Positions 27,754 through 34,563 of a stretch of DNA of 64,000 nt are shown one piece after another. Location of the stretch: the NCBI GenBank assembly GCA_002457435.1, contig NTLA01000010.1, positions 1-64,000 of the forward strand. Reading direction: 5' to 3'. The notes under the pieces were generated by a model, which ran no database searches, was not told where the DNA came from, and saw only the letters and a list, made by a program, of their open reading frames with translations. Source of the stretch: Acidimicrobiales bacterium MED-G01 (GTDB lineage: Bacteria > Actinomycetota > Acidimicrobiia > Acidimicrobiales > Poriferisodalaceae). The translations under genes were made by a program, and so were the position numbers. Each line of letters starts with the position of its first letter. The stretch's first letter is position 1.

Positions 27754-28316
27754 TTGCGCATTTCCCCTAACAGCACTCCTTCAGGGTTCACATCAACAAC
27801 TTCGTCACGACGGGTGGGCAGATTCTTGCCAACAAAATCCGGGCGGATCGGTAATTCTCGATGACCGCGATCGATCACGACGGCTAGTTGGACCGCTCGC
27901 GGTCGACCGAAATCGGTGAGAGCGTCGAGGGCGGCCCGAATTGTTCTACCGGTAAACAAAACATCGTCGACCAGGACGACTATCTTCCCTCCGAGATCAA
28001 TTTGGATATCTGTTTCTGCCTCGGGCATAACGGGTCTCAGCCCTATGTCATCGCGATAGAGAGCAACGTCGAGGGTTCCGGTGGGGACATCTACACCATC
28101 GATCTCAAACAGAAGTCTCGAAAGTAATCGAGCTATTTCAACGCCACCGGTCTGGAGTGCAACAAGCACAACATCCTCAAGTCCTTGATTGCGTTCGATA
28201 ATTTCATGGCTGATCCGGGTAAGGGCTCTGTGGACCTGCGCCGCGTCCAACACGGTGGTACGGGCGACAAAAACGCCCCCATAGGGGGGCGTCATACGGC
28301 GCTCGCGGTCAGCCAC
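27750..28316 (-). CDS. pyrR: PyrR: pyrimidine operon RNA-binding regulator / uracil phosphoribosyltransferase
   Basis: 188 aa. The PRPP loop is VVLVDDVLFTGRTIRAALD, with the N-terminal RALTRISHEIIERN and the late VVIDRGHRELPIRPDFVGKN typical of PyrR. PyrR with UMP binds a conserved mRNA stem-loop to repress pyr genes. I start at GTG 28316 because a strong AGGAGG lies 7 nt upstream. This gives about 20 residues before the conserved fold, and they are encoded by an intrinsic-terminator-like hairpin. If the hairpin is purely regulatory, translation would begin at GTG 28253 instead, but no ribosome-binding site is visible there. It heads the pyrR-B-carA-carB-D-F operon. Confidence 0.93.
   Translation of the reverse strand: MADRERRMTPPYGGVFVARTTVLDAAQVHRALTRISHEIIERNQGLEDVVLVALQTGGVEIARLLSRLLFEIDGVDVPTGTLDVALYRDDIGLRPVMPEAETDIQIDLGGKIVVLVDDVLFTGRTIRAALDALTDFGRPRAVQLAVVIDRGHRELPIRPDFVGKNLPTRRDEVVDVNPEGVLLGEMRK
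28266..28292 (-). terminator. Intrinsic-terminator hairpin inside the 5' end of pyrR
   Basis: On the minus strand an eight-pair stem ACGCCCCC / GGGGGCGT with a CTAT loop is followed directly by TTTTTGTC, a canonical intrinsic terminator. It starts 24 nt after the pyrR GTG and occupies codons 9-17. Because it is downstream of the ribosome-binding site and the PyrR-binding loop, translating ribosomes would keep it open and PyrR-blocked translation would expose it. That mechanism is inference; the hairpin and its location are seen directly. Confidence 0.8.
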
Positions 28317-28329
28317 TGTCTTTCCTCCT

Positions 28330-28352
28330 GTCCGTATGAGCCTCACAGGACT
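28330..28352 (-). promoter_or_regulatory. PyrR-binding loop in the pyr operon leader
   Basis: The minus-strand sequence at 28352-28339 is AGTCCTGTGAGGCT, a full match to the published PyrR-binding consensus ARUCCNGNGAGGYU. The GTCC of this motif pairs with GGAC at 28333-28330, closing the loop. The pyrR ribosome-binding site AGGAGG (28329-28324) starts at the next base. A competing stem, TCCTGT (28350-28345) with ACAGGA (28331-28326), would bury part of that site. Bound PyrR should therefore block translation initiation, as reported for mycobacterial PyrR. Confidence 0.85.
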
Positions 28353-28427
28353 CGCTTCACGGTCAGGTGTGCAGCCTAGTCGAAAGAGAGTTCTCTTCAG
28401 TGACCAATCGGTAGCCGGTTATCGCGC

Positions 28428-28847
28428 CTATTGCATGTCGCGCGCTGCGGTGCCAAGAATGCCGTTGATGAACTTTCCGCTTTCTTCGGTTGCGCCAAAT
28501 AGGTTTCCTAGTTCGACTGCTTCGTTGATGACGACGGCAACTGGTGCGTCTCCTAGGAGTAATTCGTGAATACCTATTCGAAGAATCCAAAGGTCAAGCA
28601 TTCCCAGACGATCTAAGGACCAGCCTTCGTTCAGGTACGCATCAATTTCGGCGTCGATTCGTTCAACATCTGCGGATACTCCCTTAACAAGCTCTTCGAC
28701 TAGTTGCGCGGGGGCTATCACTTGGCTGCTCAAAACATGGTCGACTGATACCCCGCGGACCTCTGCTTCATATAACAGCTCGATGGCTCGCTCCCGAGCC
28801 TCTCGCTTCTGAATTGAGGGACGGGGTGCAAATGGGTCTTTAGTCAC
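28428..28847 (-). CDS. nusB: Transcription antitermination factor NusB
   Basis: 139 aa, all-helical. It binds boxA RNA with NusE (S10) in rRNA antitermination. Signatures are REARERAIELLYEAE near the N-terminus, LDRLGMLDLWILRIGIHELL and VVINEAVELGNLFGATEESG. It overlaps efp by 4 bases. The 111 bp between it and the pyrR start carry the pyr leader. Confidence 0.95.
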   Translation of the reverse strand: MTKDPFAPRPSIQKREARERAIELLYEAEVRGVSVDHVLSSQVIAPAQLVEELVKGVSADVERIDAEIDAYLNEGWSLDRLGMLDLWILRIGIHELLLGDAPVAVVINEAVELGNLFGATEESGKFINGILGTAARDMQ

Positions 28848-29410
28848 CCGTTGGCTCTTTCGATGTAATCACCTGTTCTCGTATCTACCTTCAGTCGTTC
28901 ATCTATTTCGATGAAGAGTGGGACCTGCACGATAAGCCCAGTCTGCATGGTCGCCGCTTTCCGAGCCCCAGAAACCCGATCTCCTTGGATTCCAGGTTCA
29001 GTCTCAGCAACCGCTAACACCACTGAAGCCGGCAATTCAATATCAATTATTTCGCCGCCGTACATTTGTAAGACTGCCCCTTCTCCTTCTACGAGATAAT
29101 TCGGTGCCGTTCCGAGGTGTTGCCTATCGACTTGAAGCTGTTCATAGGTCTCTTTATCCATGAAGACCAGCTCGCTGCCGTCGGCATAGAGGTACTGCAT
29201 TTCCCGTTTGTCTATGACGGCACGTTCCATTTTCTCCCCGGCCCGGAAAGTGCGTTCGATCACTGCTCCAGTCCGAACATTTCGCAGCGTGGTTCGGACG
29301 AACGCGCCTCCTTTACCTGGTTTGACGTGCTGAAATTCCGATATCTGGAATAGGCCGTCGTCTAAGTCGACCGTCATCCCGTTCTTGAACTCTGAAGTGG
29401 ATATGGACAT
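28844..29410 (-). CDS. efp: Elongation factor P
   Basis: 188 aa, three beta-barrel domains. EF-P relieves ribosome stalling at polyproline. The tip loop of domain I reads [10 protein letters not shown], with the Lys that is modified in some bacteria. The loop is not the EpmA type (PGKGQA) and no epmA or epmB is nearby, so it may be unmodified or modified otherwise. The C-terminal domain ends [14 protein letters not shown] as in the family. The pepP-efp-nusB order is conserved in Actinobacteria. Confidence 0.96.
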   Translation of the reverse strand: MSISTSEFKNGMTVDLDDGLFQISEFQHVKPGKGGAFVRTTLRNVRTGAVIERTFRAGEKMERAVIDKREMQYLYADGSELVFMDKETYEQLQVDRQHLGTAPNYLVEGEGAVLQMYGGEIIDIELPASVVLAVAETEPGIQGDRVSGARKAATMQTGLIVQVPLFIEIDERLKVDTRTGDYIERANG

Positions 29411-29451
29411 AGGTTTCCTTGGGTTCGGGAACTGTCGACAAACAGGTCGAC

Positions 29452-30540
29452 TTACACAATTGGAACTTTCGGGGCTGCGGTGAGTCGTCGAAATCCTGAC
29501 GATGTAATCAATACCGTGTCTTCTACGCGTACACCGCCGACACCGGGAAGGTACACGCCTGGCTCTACAGTTACTACTTGGGCTTCTTCGAGAACTTCGG
29601 AGCTTTTTCCGTTAATCCAAGGTGCCTCGTGAATCTCAAGACCTACTCCGTGACCTGTTCCGTGCACGAAATACTCCCCTAGACCTCTGTCGCTCAGGTG
29701 AGACCGACATGCGTCGTCAACCTCACAGGCTTTGACCCCAGGGTGGACCATTTCGCACCCACGTTCTTGAGCTTCGGTAACACTATTTATCATGTCCCAA
29801 GAAGATTGATCGGCGTCACCGACTATGTAGGTTCTCGTCATATCGGAGTGATACCCGTCGATGACTGCACCAAAATCGACGACCACTAAGTCTCGTGCCC
29901 TGATCACGCGACTTGACGGCCTAGCGTGGGGCGCTGCCCCATTTGGTCCACTTGCGCAAATAGTTTCAAACGAAAGTGCTTCAGCTCCCAAATCGAACAT
30001 GGCACTGTCGAGAGCTCGAGCGAATTCGAGTTCGGTTGGCTGCCCACCGAGGTCAGGAAGGAGCTGCATTAACGCGCTGTCGGCTATTGACGCCGCAGCT
30101 TGTATACGAGCAATTTCAGATGGATCCTTTACCTGTCTCAAATCGGAGATCAGCCCATTAGAAGGCAGCACCTCTACGTCCATCTCTTTTTTTAATTCTT
30201 CTACCGCGCCCCAGGTGATCCGATCGGCTTCGAGCGTCAAAGTCTTAGAACTTCTCATTTGAGCGGCGATGAACTCTTTTTGCTGCTTGCCGTCTCCCAC
30301 AAATAGTTCGATAGCTGTTCCAGATATCTCCCGAGCAGCTTGGTCGGCGTATCGACCATCGGTGAGCAAGTGGCTTGATGAACCGGTTATTAGTAGCTTT
30401 CCGGCCGATCCGGTGAAGCTGCTAAGCCACCGGATGCTTACGCCGTCTATGGTGAGAAAATTTTCAATCGAGTGATCGCTCATGGCTTGGCGAACGTCGC
30501 TGAGGTGGGAGTTGTGATCGATGTTCGGGAGGTCAATCAT
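29452..30540 (-). CDS. pepP: Xaa-Pro aminopeptidase (M24 family)
   Basis: 362 aa. A creatinase-like N-terminal domain (about 1-130) contains [16 protein letters not shown], followed by a pita-bread catalytic domain. The dinuclear metal ligands are the Asps in [18 protein letters not shown], the His in [12 protein letters not shown], and the Glus in [11 protein letters not shown] and VRVEDTV. It removes N-terminal residues preceding proline. The ATG lies inside the end of aroQ, 8 bases before its stop, with no clear ribosome-binding site. Confidence 0.9.
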   Translation of the reverse strand: MIDLPNIDHNSHLSDVRQAMSDHSIENFLTIDGVSIRWLSSFTGSAGKLLITGSSSHLLTDGRYADQAAREISGTAIELFVGDGKQQKEFIAAQMRSSKTLTLEADRITWGAVEELKKEMDVEVLPSNGLISDLRQVKDPSEIARIQAAASIADSALMQLLPDLGGQPTELEFARALDSAMFDLGAEALSFETICASGPNGAAPHARPSSRVIRARDLVVVDFGAVIDGYHSDMTRTYIVGDADQSSWDMINSVTEAQERGCEMVHPGVKACEVDDACRSHLSDRGLGEYFVHGTGHGVGLEIHEAPWINGKSSEVLEEAQVVTVEPGVYLPGVGGVRVEDTVLITSSGFRRLTAAPKVPIV

Positions 30541-31018
30541 CGCTTTGGTTATAGGCGTCGATCGCGATATCGATTGCTTCCGGGTAGCCAGCGCCTCCCT
30601 TCCCGACTACCGAAGAAACCGCCACGGGTTCAATCACTGACAAGTGTCGCCATGGCTCACGTTCTTTGGGGTCAGATAAGTGAAGCTCGACTACCGGGCC
30701 TTTGTAGGCGGTCAACGCGTCGTGTAACGACCATGAGTAATGAGTAAGCGCTCCTGCATTAATAACTATTGAAGCCACCCGAGCTCGGGCGCCGTGAATC
30801 GCATCGATCAAATCACCTTCGTGATTACTTTGAACATGCTCCAAGTCAAAGCCTTTTTGCTGTGCTCGTTCGCGCGCAGCGGCAACGTGGTCCAAAAGTG
30901 TTTCGGAGCCGTAGATCTCTGGTTGGCGATCTCCTAAAAGGTTTAGGTTCGGTCCGGAGAGGAGGAGAATTACAGGACGTGCCACATCACTAGGTTGCCA
31001 GACGTGAGGGCAAATCAT
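30533..31018 (-). CDS. aroQ: 3-dehydroquinate dehydratase, type II
   Basis: 161 aa at the longest start. It dehydrates 3-dehydroquinate in the shikimate pathway. Signatures are LLLSGPNLNLLGDRQPEIYG, QSNHEGDLIDAIH, INAGALTHYSWSLHDAL and VELHLSDP. Family members usually begin close to the first of these, so the true start may be GTG 30985 rather than ATG 31018; neither has good spacing to a ribosome-binding site. It lies directly after aroB. Confidence 0.94.
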   Translation of the reverse strand: MICPHVWQPSDVARPVILLLSGPNLNLLGDRQPEIYGSETLLDHVAAARERAQQKGFDLEHVQSNHEGDLIDAIHGARARVASIVINAGALTHYSWSLHDALTAYKGPVVELHLSDPKEREPWRHLSVIEPVAVSSVVGKGGAGYPEAIDIAIDAYNQSDD

Positions 31019-31022
31019 TGCC

Positions 31023-32021
31023 TCACATTTGGGTTAATACTTCTCGCAGCACTTTTTCTGGCACTCCCGGCACTACTTCAAGACCATTGGCACCATCCAA
31101 AATGAACGTCAAACCGTTTATTGCTTTCTTGTCACGAGCAAAGAGTGTCATCACTTGGTCAACATCGCACCCTTCGGGAAGATCCCTGGGCAACTCGTAA
31201 ACATCCAGCACTCGGCCGTGTTCTGCCAACTTTACTTCGTCGATTCTTCCCATTGCATGCGCAACTAAAGCTGCATATTGGATGCCGATAGCGACGGCTT
31301 CGCCATGCCGAAGATCAAAACGACCTTCTATTTCCAGTGCATGGGCGAGCGTGTGCCCGTAATTCAATAGGGCACGGCCGGCGCCTTCTCGCTCGTCAGC
31401 AGCCACTATGTCTGCTTTGATTTGTATACATGCCGCTACTCGTTGATCGAGTGCCAGTGCGTCTAGACCGTCACCTCCAAGGAAATGGTATTTAGCTAAT
31501 TCGCCCATTCCCGAACGAAACTCTCTTTCCGGTAGCGACGTGAGTACATCGGTGTCGCATATCACCGCGCTCGGTTGCCAAAACGCTCCAACAAGGTTCT
31601 TGCCTTCTGGAAGGTTCACTCCTGTTTTGCCTCCGATAGCAGCATCGATCTGGCCTAACAATGTGGTCGGCACATGCATCACGCGAATACCGCGGTGATA
31701 AACAGAAGCAGCGAAACCAGCGACGTCAGTCACAACACCACCACCAATACCTACAACTAGGTCTTGACGGGTCAATCCTTCTTGAGCAAAGAACGAGCAT
31801 AAATCTTCGACGACTCGAAGCTGCTTTGCGTCTTCTCCACCCGGCAGGAAATGCACAGTGGAAGGCAGATCGGTTTTTACCTCGACGTCGATACCTGGTT
31901 GAGTGACGAACGCCACTCTCGACACTCCGGGGGGAACGAGTGATTGGAACTCGTTAAGCGCAGACGCGCCAACCACAATCGGATAGCTACGGGAGTCCAG
32001 CGGTACCTCAAGACGAATCAC
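31023..32021 (-). CDS. aroB: 3-dehydroquinate synthase
   Basis: 332 aa. It cyclises DAHP to 3-dehydroquinate using NAD and zinc. Signatures are VVGIGGGVVTDVAGFAASVY, HVPTTLLGQIDAAIGGKTGV, MGELAKYHFLGG and NYGHTLAHALE, which contain the zinc ligands. Start is GTG. The 112 bp upstream (32022-32133) are non-coding; TTGACC with TACTCT 15 nt downstream is a weak promoter candidate. aroK and aroC, common here in Actinobacteria, are absent. Confidence 0.96.
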   Translation of the reverse strand: MIRLEVPLDSRSYPIVVGASALNEFQSLVPPGVSRVAFVTQPGIDVEVKTDLPSTVHFLPGGEDAKQLRVVEDLCSFFAQEGLTRQDLVVGIGGGVVTDVAGFAASVYHRGIRVMHVPTTLLGQIDAAIGGKTGVNLPEGKNLVGAFWQPSAVICDTDVLTSLPEREFRSGMGELAKYHFLGGDGLDALALDQRVAACIQIKADIVAADEREGAGRALLNYGHTLAHALEIEGRFDLRHGEAVAIGIQYAALVAHAMGRIDEVKLAEHGRVLDVYELPRDLPEGCDVDQVMTLFARDKKAINGLTFILDGANGLEVVPGVPEKVLREVLTQM

Positions 32022-32133
32022 ACAACGAAGAGTACCGACTCAAAGGTGTGGTCAAGCCTGAAATAACCGGTCCCCCGTATCTCGAAGGCCTGCGGTCACT
32101 TGAGTTGTTGTGATCGAAGGAGATGAAGTGCCC

Positions 32134-32970
32134 TTAGACAGTCAGGCCAACAGATTCAGCCATCGCCTCGATCGGAGGTTGCTGACCCGTCCATAAACGA
32201 AATTGTTCGCCGGCCTGGTGGAGAAGCATCCCTAGCCCGTTTAATGTTCGAAGCCCACGAGAATCCGCTTCCTTGAGCAAGGTTGTTTTAGCCGGCTCGT
32301 AGATGAGATCAACAATACTTTGATCGTCTCGCAATAGATCTGCATCGAAAGGCATTGGGTCGTTCGGAGCCATACCGAGTGGTGTGGCGTTAATAATTAG
32401 TTCAGCATCTCTGATCGCGTTTTGTTGAACCACAGAGCTTGTGCCGCCGACGATTTCGACAACCTGCGCTGCTGAACTATGCGTCCTGTTGTATATCCCG
32501 ACCGTGGCCCCGTTTTCAACCATGGTGAGAGCTACGGATCGAGCGGCGCCGCCAGCTCCCACTATGACGACTCGCAGACCCTCTACATCTAATGCCATTT
32601 GTGTTCGTATCGAATTCAGTAATCCGATCCCATCGGTGTTCTCTCCGATAAGTCGGTCATCTTCTACCCGAACGCAGTTGACGACACCTAGTTTGGCAGC
32701 GGTGGCCGAAAGATTATCTACGGCCGAAGCTACGGCTGCCTTGTGGGGCATCGTTACGGATAATCCTTTGAATCCAAGAGTTCTCATATCTTGGACTGCT
32801 TTGGCTCCCTGGCCTTCCGGCACATGACACGCGACATACATCCAGTCGAGCCCCAGTGCCGCGAAGGCGGCGTTGTGAAGGCTCGGACTCAGTGAATGGC
32901 TTACAGGGTCACCGATTACCGCAGCTACTCGCGTGTATGGGCTGGGCATCTTGTCTGGAAGCACTAACAC
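32134..32970 (-). CDS. aroE: Shikimate dehydrogenase
   Basis: 278 aa from GTG 32970, which has AGGAG 8 nt upstream; ATG 32988 and ATG 32949 are alternatives. It reduces 3-dehydroshikimate with NADPH. The substrate-binding part has AAVIGDPVSHSLSPSLHNAAF and the catalytic Lys in VTMPHKAAV; GENTDG follows. The NADP fold has VIVGAGGAARSVAL and NRTHSSA, and INATPLGM lies further on. It overlaps the mltG stop by 7 bases. Confidence 0.95.
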   Translation of the reverse strand: MLVLPDKMPSPYTRVAAVIGDPVSHSLSPSLHNAAFAALGLDWMYVACHVPEGQGAKAVQDMRTLGFKGLSVTMPHKAAVASAVDNLSATAAKLGVVNCVRVEDDRLIGENTDGIGLLNSIRTQMALDVEGLRVVIVGAGGAARSVALTMVENGATVGIYNRTHSSAAQVVEIVGGTSSVVQQNAIRDAELIINATPLGMAPNDPMPFDADLLRDDQSIVDLIYEPAKTTLLKEADSRGLRTLNGLGMLLHQAGEQFRLWTGQQPPIEAMAESVGLTV

Positions 32971-34148
32971 AGACCGCGCTCCTGACATTTGGCTTTATCT
33001 CGTTCGAATTGATCACTACTAACCGAAAAATTGTGGCGCCCTTCTGAATCGGCAAGCACATAAAACATCCATTGACCCGAGACCGGTGCCATTGCAGCTT
33101 CTAATGCGGCCTTACCTGGCGCCGCAATTGGTGTCGGAGGAAGACCTTTGGACAAACGCGTATTGAAGGGTGATTCAGTTTGGAGGTCACTTGCAGTCAG
33201 CTGATTGTCGCCAGTGACATAAACGATTGAAGCATCAATACCTAGATACCAGTCCGCAGCGAGACGGTTGTGAATGACCCTTGAGATCTTTGCTCGTTCA
33301 TTCCCAACCCGGGCTTCGCGTTCGATCAAGCTAGCTAGTACGACGGTCTCATACGGAGTGAGGCCAACTGTCTGGGGAGCTGCCGCATAGCCGAGTTTTG
33401 TTAGGACTTGGTCGAATCTGGTCAACATTTGAGTCAAGAGTTCTTCCGGGGTGGAGTCCGGTCCCAGGTAGTAAGTGTCAGGGAATAGTAATCCTTCGTA
33501 TGGTTCAATCGCCCCGACGGGCATGGCCGCGGGCGATGGCGCGTAATTTGAGACGACATGTTGCATCCGCATTTCGTCTTCGAATTCCGCCCCACTAAAG
33601 GGGGCATCTGCGACTTGGTCGATGGCAGTGATGATCTGCCGAACCGTTAGTCCTTCCGGGATTGTGAGCCGGATCCGAACATTTTGTTCTACGTAACGTG
33701 GTCCGGTTTTTAGGATCTCCAGTGCATCCCACACCGCTGAATTCGTGTGAAAGGTGTAGTCGCCTGCCTGAAATAAAGGTGCCCCTTTGAGACGCACATA
33801 CCACTCGTATGCTCGTGCGTCAGGTATTACCCCGTACTGTTCAAGGATTTGGGAAATTCCACTGGTACTCACACCCGGGGGCAACGTTAAATTGATTGCC
33901 GCGCCCTGCTCGCCTGGAGGGTCGAGTTGTTCTCTCCCCCACTGAACTGCTCGAAGTGTTACCCAAGCGGCTATTAAGAGGAGTGCCAACAGAAACAGGA
34001 TCGACAAGGTAGTTCCTCGTCCTTTACGAACGAACACGGTTTCATAGTCAACCCCTTCTCTTTGACTGGGTTTGGCTCGTTCGGTGCGACGTTGTCGGGG
34101 CGGCGGGGGGCGAAAGCCTCTGAACGATGAATCAGTGGGGCTGTTCAT
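32964..34148 (-). CDS. mltG: Endolytic murein transglycosylase MltG
   Basis: 394 aa. A cytoplasmic basic N-terminus (about 45 residues) is followed by one membrane helix (TTLSILFLLALLLIAAWVTL) and a periplasm-facing YceG domain. The catalytic Glu is in VLASLIEREARVGNE, followed by VIHNRLAADWYLGIDASI. MltG cuts nascent glycan strands, setting their length. ATG 34148 overlaps the ruvX stop (ATGA) and has GGAGGGG upstream. Confidence 0.94.
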   Translation of the reverse strand: MNSPTDSSFRGFRPPPPRQRRTERAKPSQREGVDYETVFVRKGRGTTLSILFLLALLLIAAWVTLRAVQWGREQLDPPGEQGAAINLTLPPGVSTSGISQILEQYGVIPDARAYEWYVRLKGAPLFQAGDYTFHTNSAVWDALEILKTGPRYVEQNVRIRLTIPEGLTVRQIITAIDQVADAPFSGAEFEDEMRMQHVVSNYAPSPAAMPVGAIEPYEGLLFPDTYYLGPDSTPEELLTQMLTRFDQVLTKLGYAAAPQTVGLTPYETVVLASLIEREARVGNERAKISRVIHNRLAADWYLGIDASIVYVTGDNQLTASDLQTESPFNTRLSKGLPPTPIAAPGKAALEAAMAPVSGQWMFYVLADSEGRHNFSVSSDQFERDKAKCQERGLC

Positions 34149-34555
34149 CTCCCCTCCATCCAAGCTTGTAGCAGGATGGCTGCTGCTACTTTGTCAACTA
34201 CTTTGCGTCTCTGGGTGGCATCAAGTCCTTGTTCTTTCAATATTCGCTCAGCCTCAACGGTTGTGAATCGTTCGTCGTGTAGTTCGATTGGAATCGAAAC
34301 TGTTTGCCCAATGGCTTCTGCTTCTTTTCTGGCCCCTTGAGCTGCCTTTCCTTCGGTTCCATCTAGTGACAGGGGAAGTCCGACAACGAGAATTTCCGCC
34401 TCCACTTCCTCGACGATAGCTTTGATCCGCCGATGGTCTTGGTCGCGACTTCCCGTCCGGGTAACAACTTCATATGGAGTGGCGAGGCTGCCGCTGCTAT
34501 CTGAAATGGCGACGCCGATGCGTTTCTCTCCTAGGTCGATTCCGACGGCTCTCAT
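34145..34555 (-). CDS. ruvX: RuvX/YqgF Holliday-junction-resolvase-like protein
   Basis: 136 aa, RNase H-like fold. Motifs are MRAVGIDLGEKRIGVAISD, VVGLPLSLDGTEG, LHDERFTT and a late Asp in KVVDKVAAAILLQAWM. Family members act in 16S rRNA 5'-end maturation or recombination. ATG 34555 is chosen; GGAGG lies 12 nt upstream inside the alaS end. The alaS-ruvX-mltG-aroE order is conserved in Actinobacteria. Confidence 0.94.
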   Translation of the reverse strand: MRAVGIDLGEKRIGVAISDSSGSLATPYEVVTRTGSRDQDHRRIKAIVEEVEAEILVVGLPLSLDGTEGKAAQGARKEAEAIGQTVSIPIELHDERFTTVEAERILKEQGLDATQRRKVVDKVAAAILLQAWMEGR

Positions 34556-34563
34556 CCGAGGAA

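Noticed and set aside
28380-28405. Terminator for nusB (AAGAGA/TCTCTT repeat)
   Set aside because: AT-rich stem with a two-base loop and only a short T-run; too weak to call.
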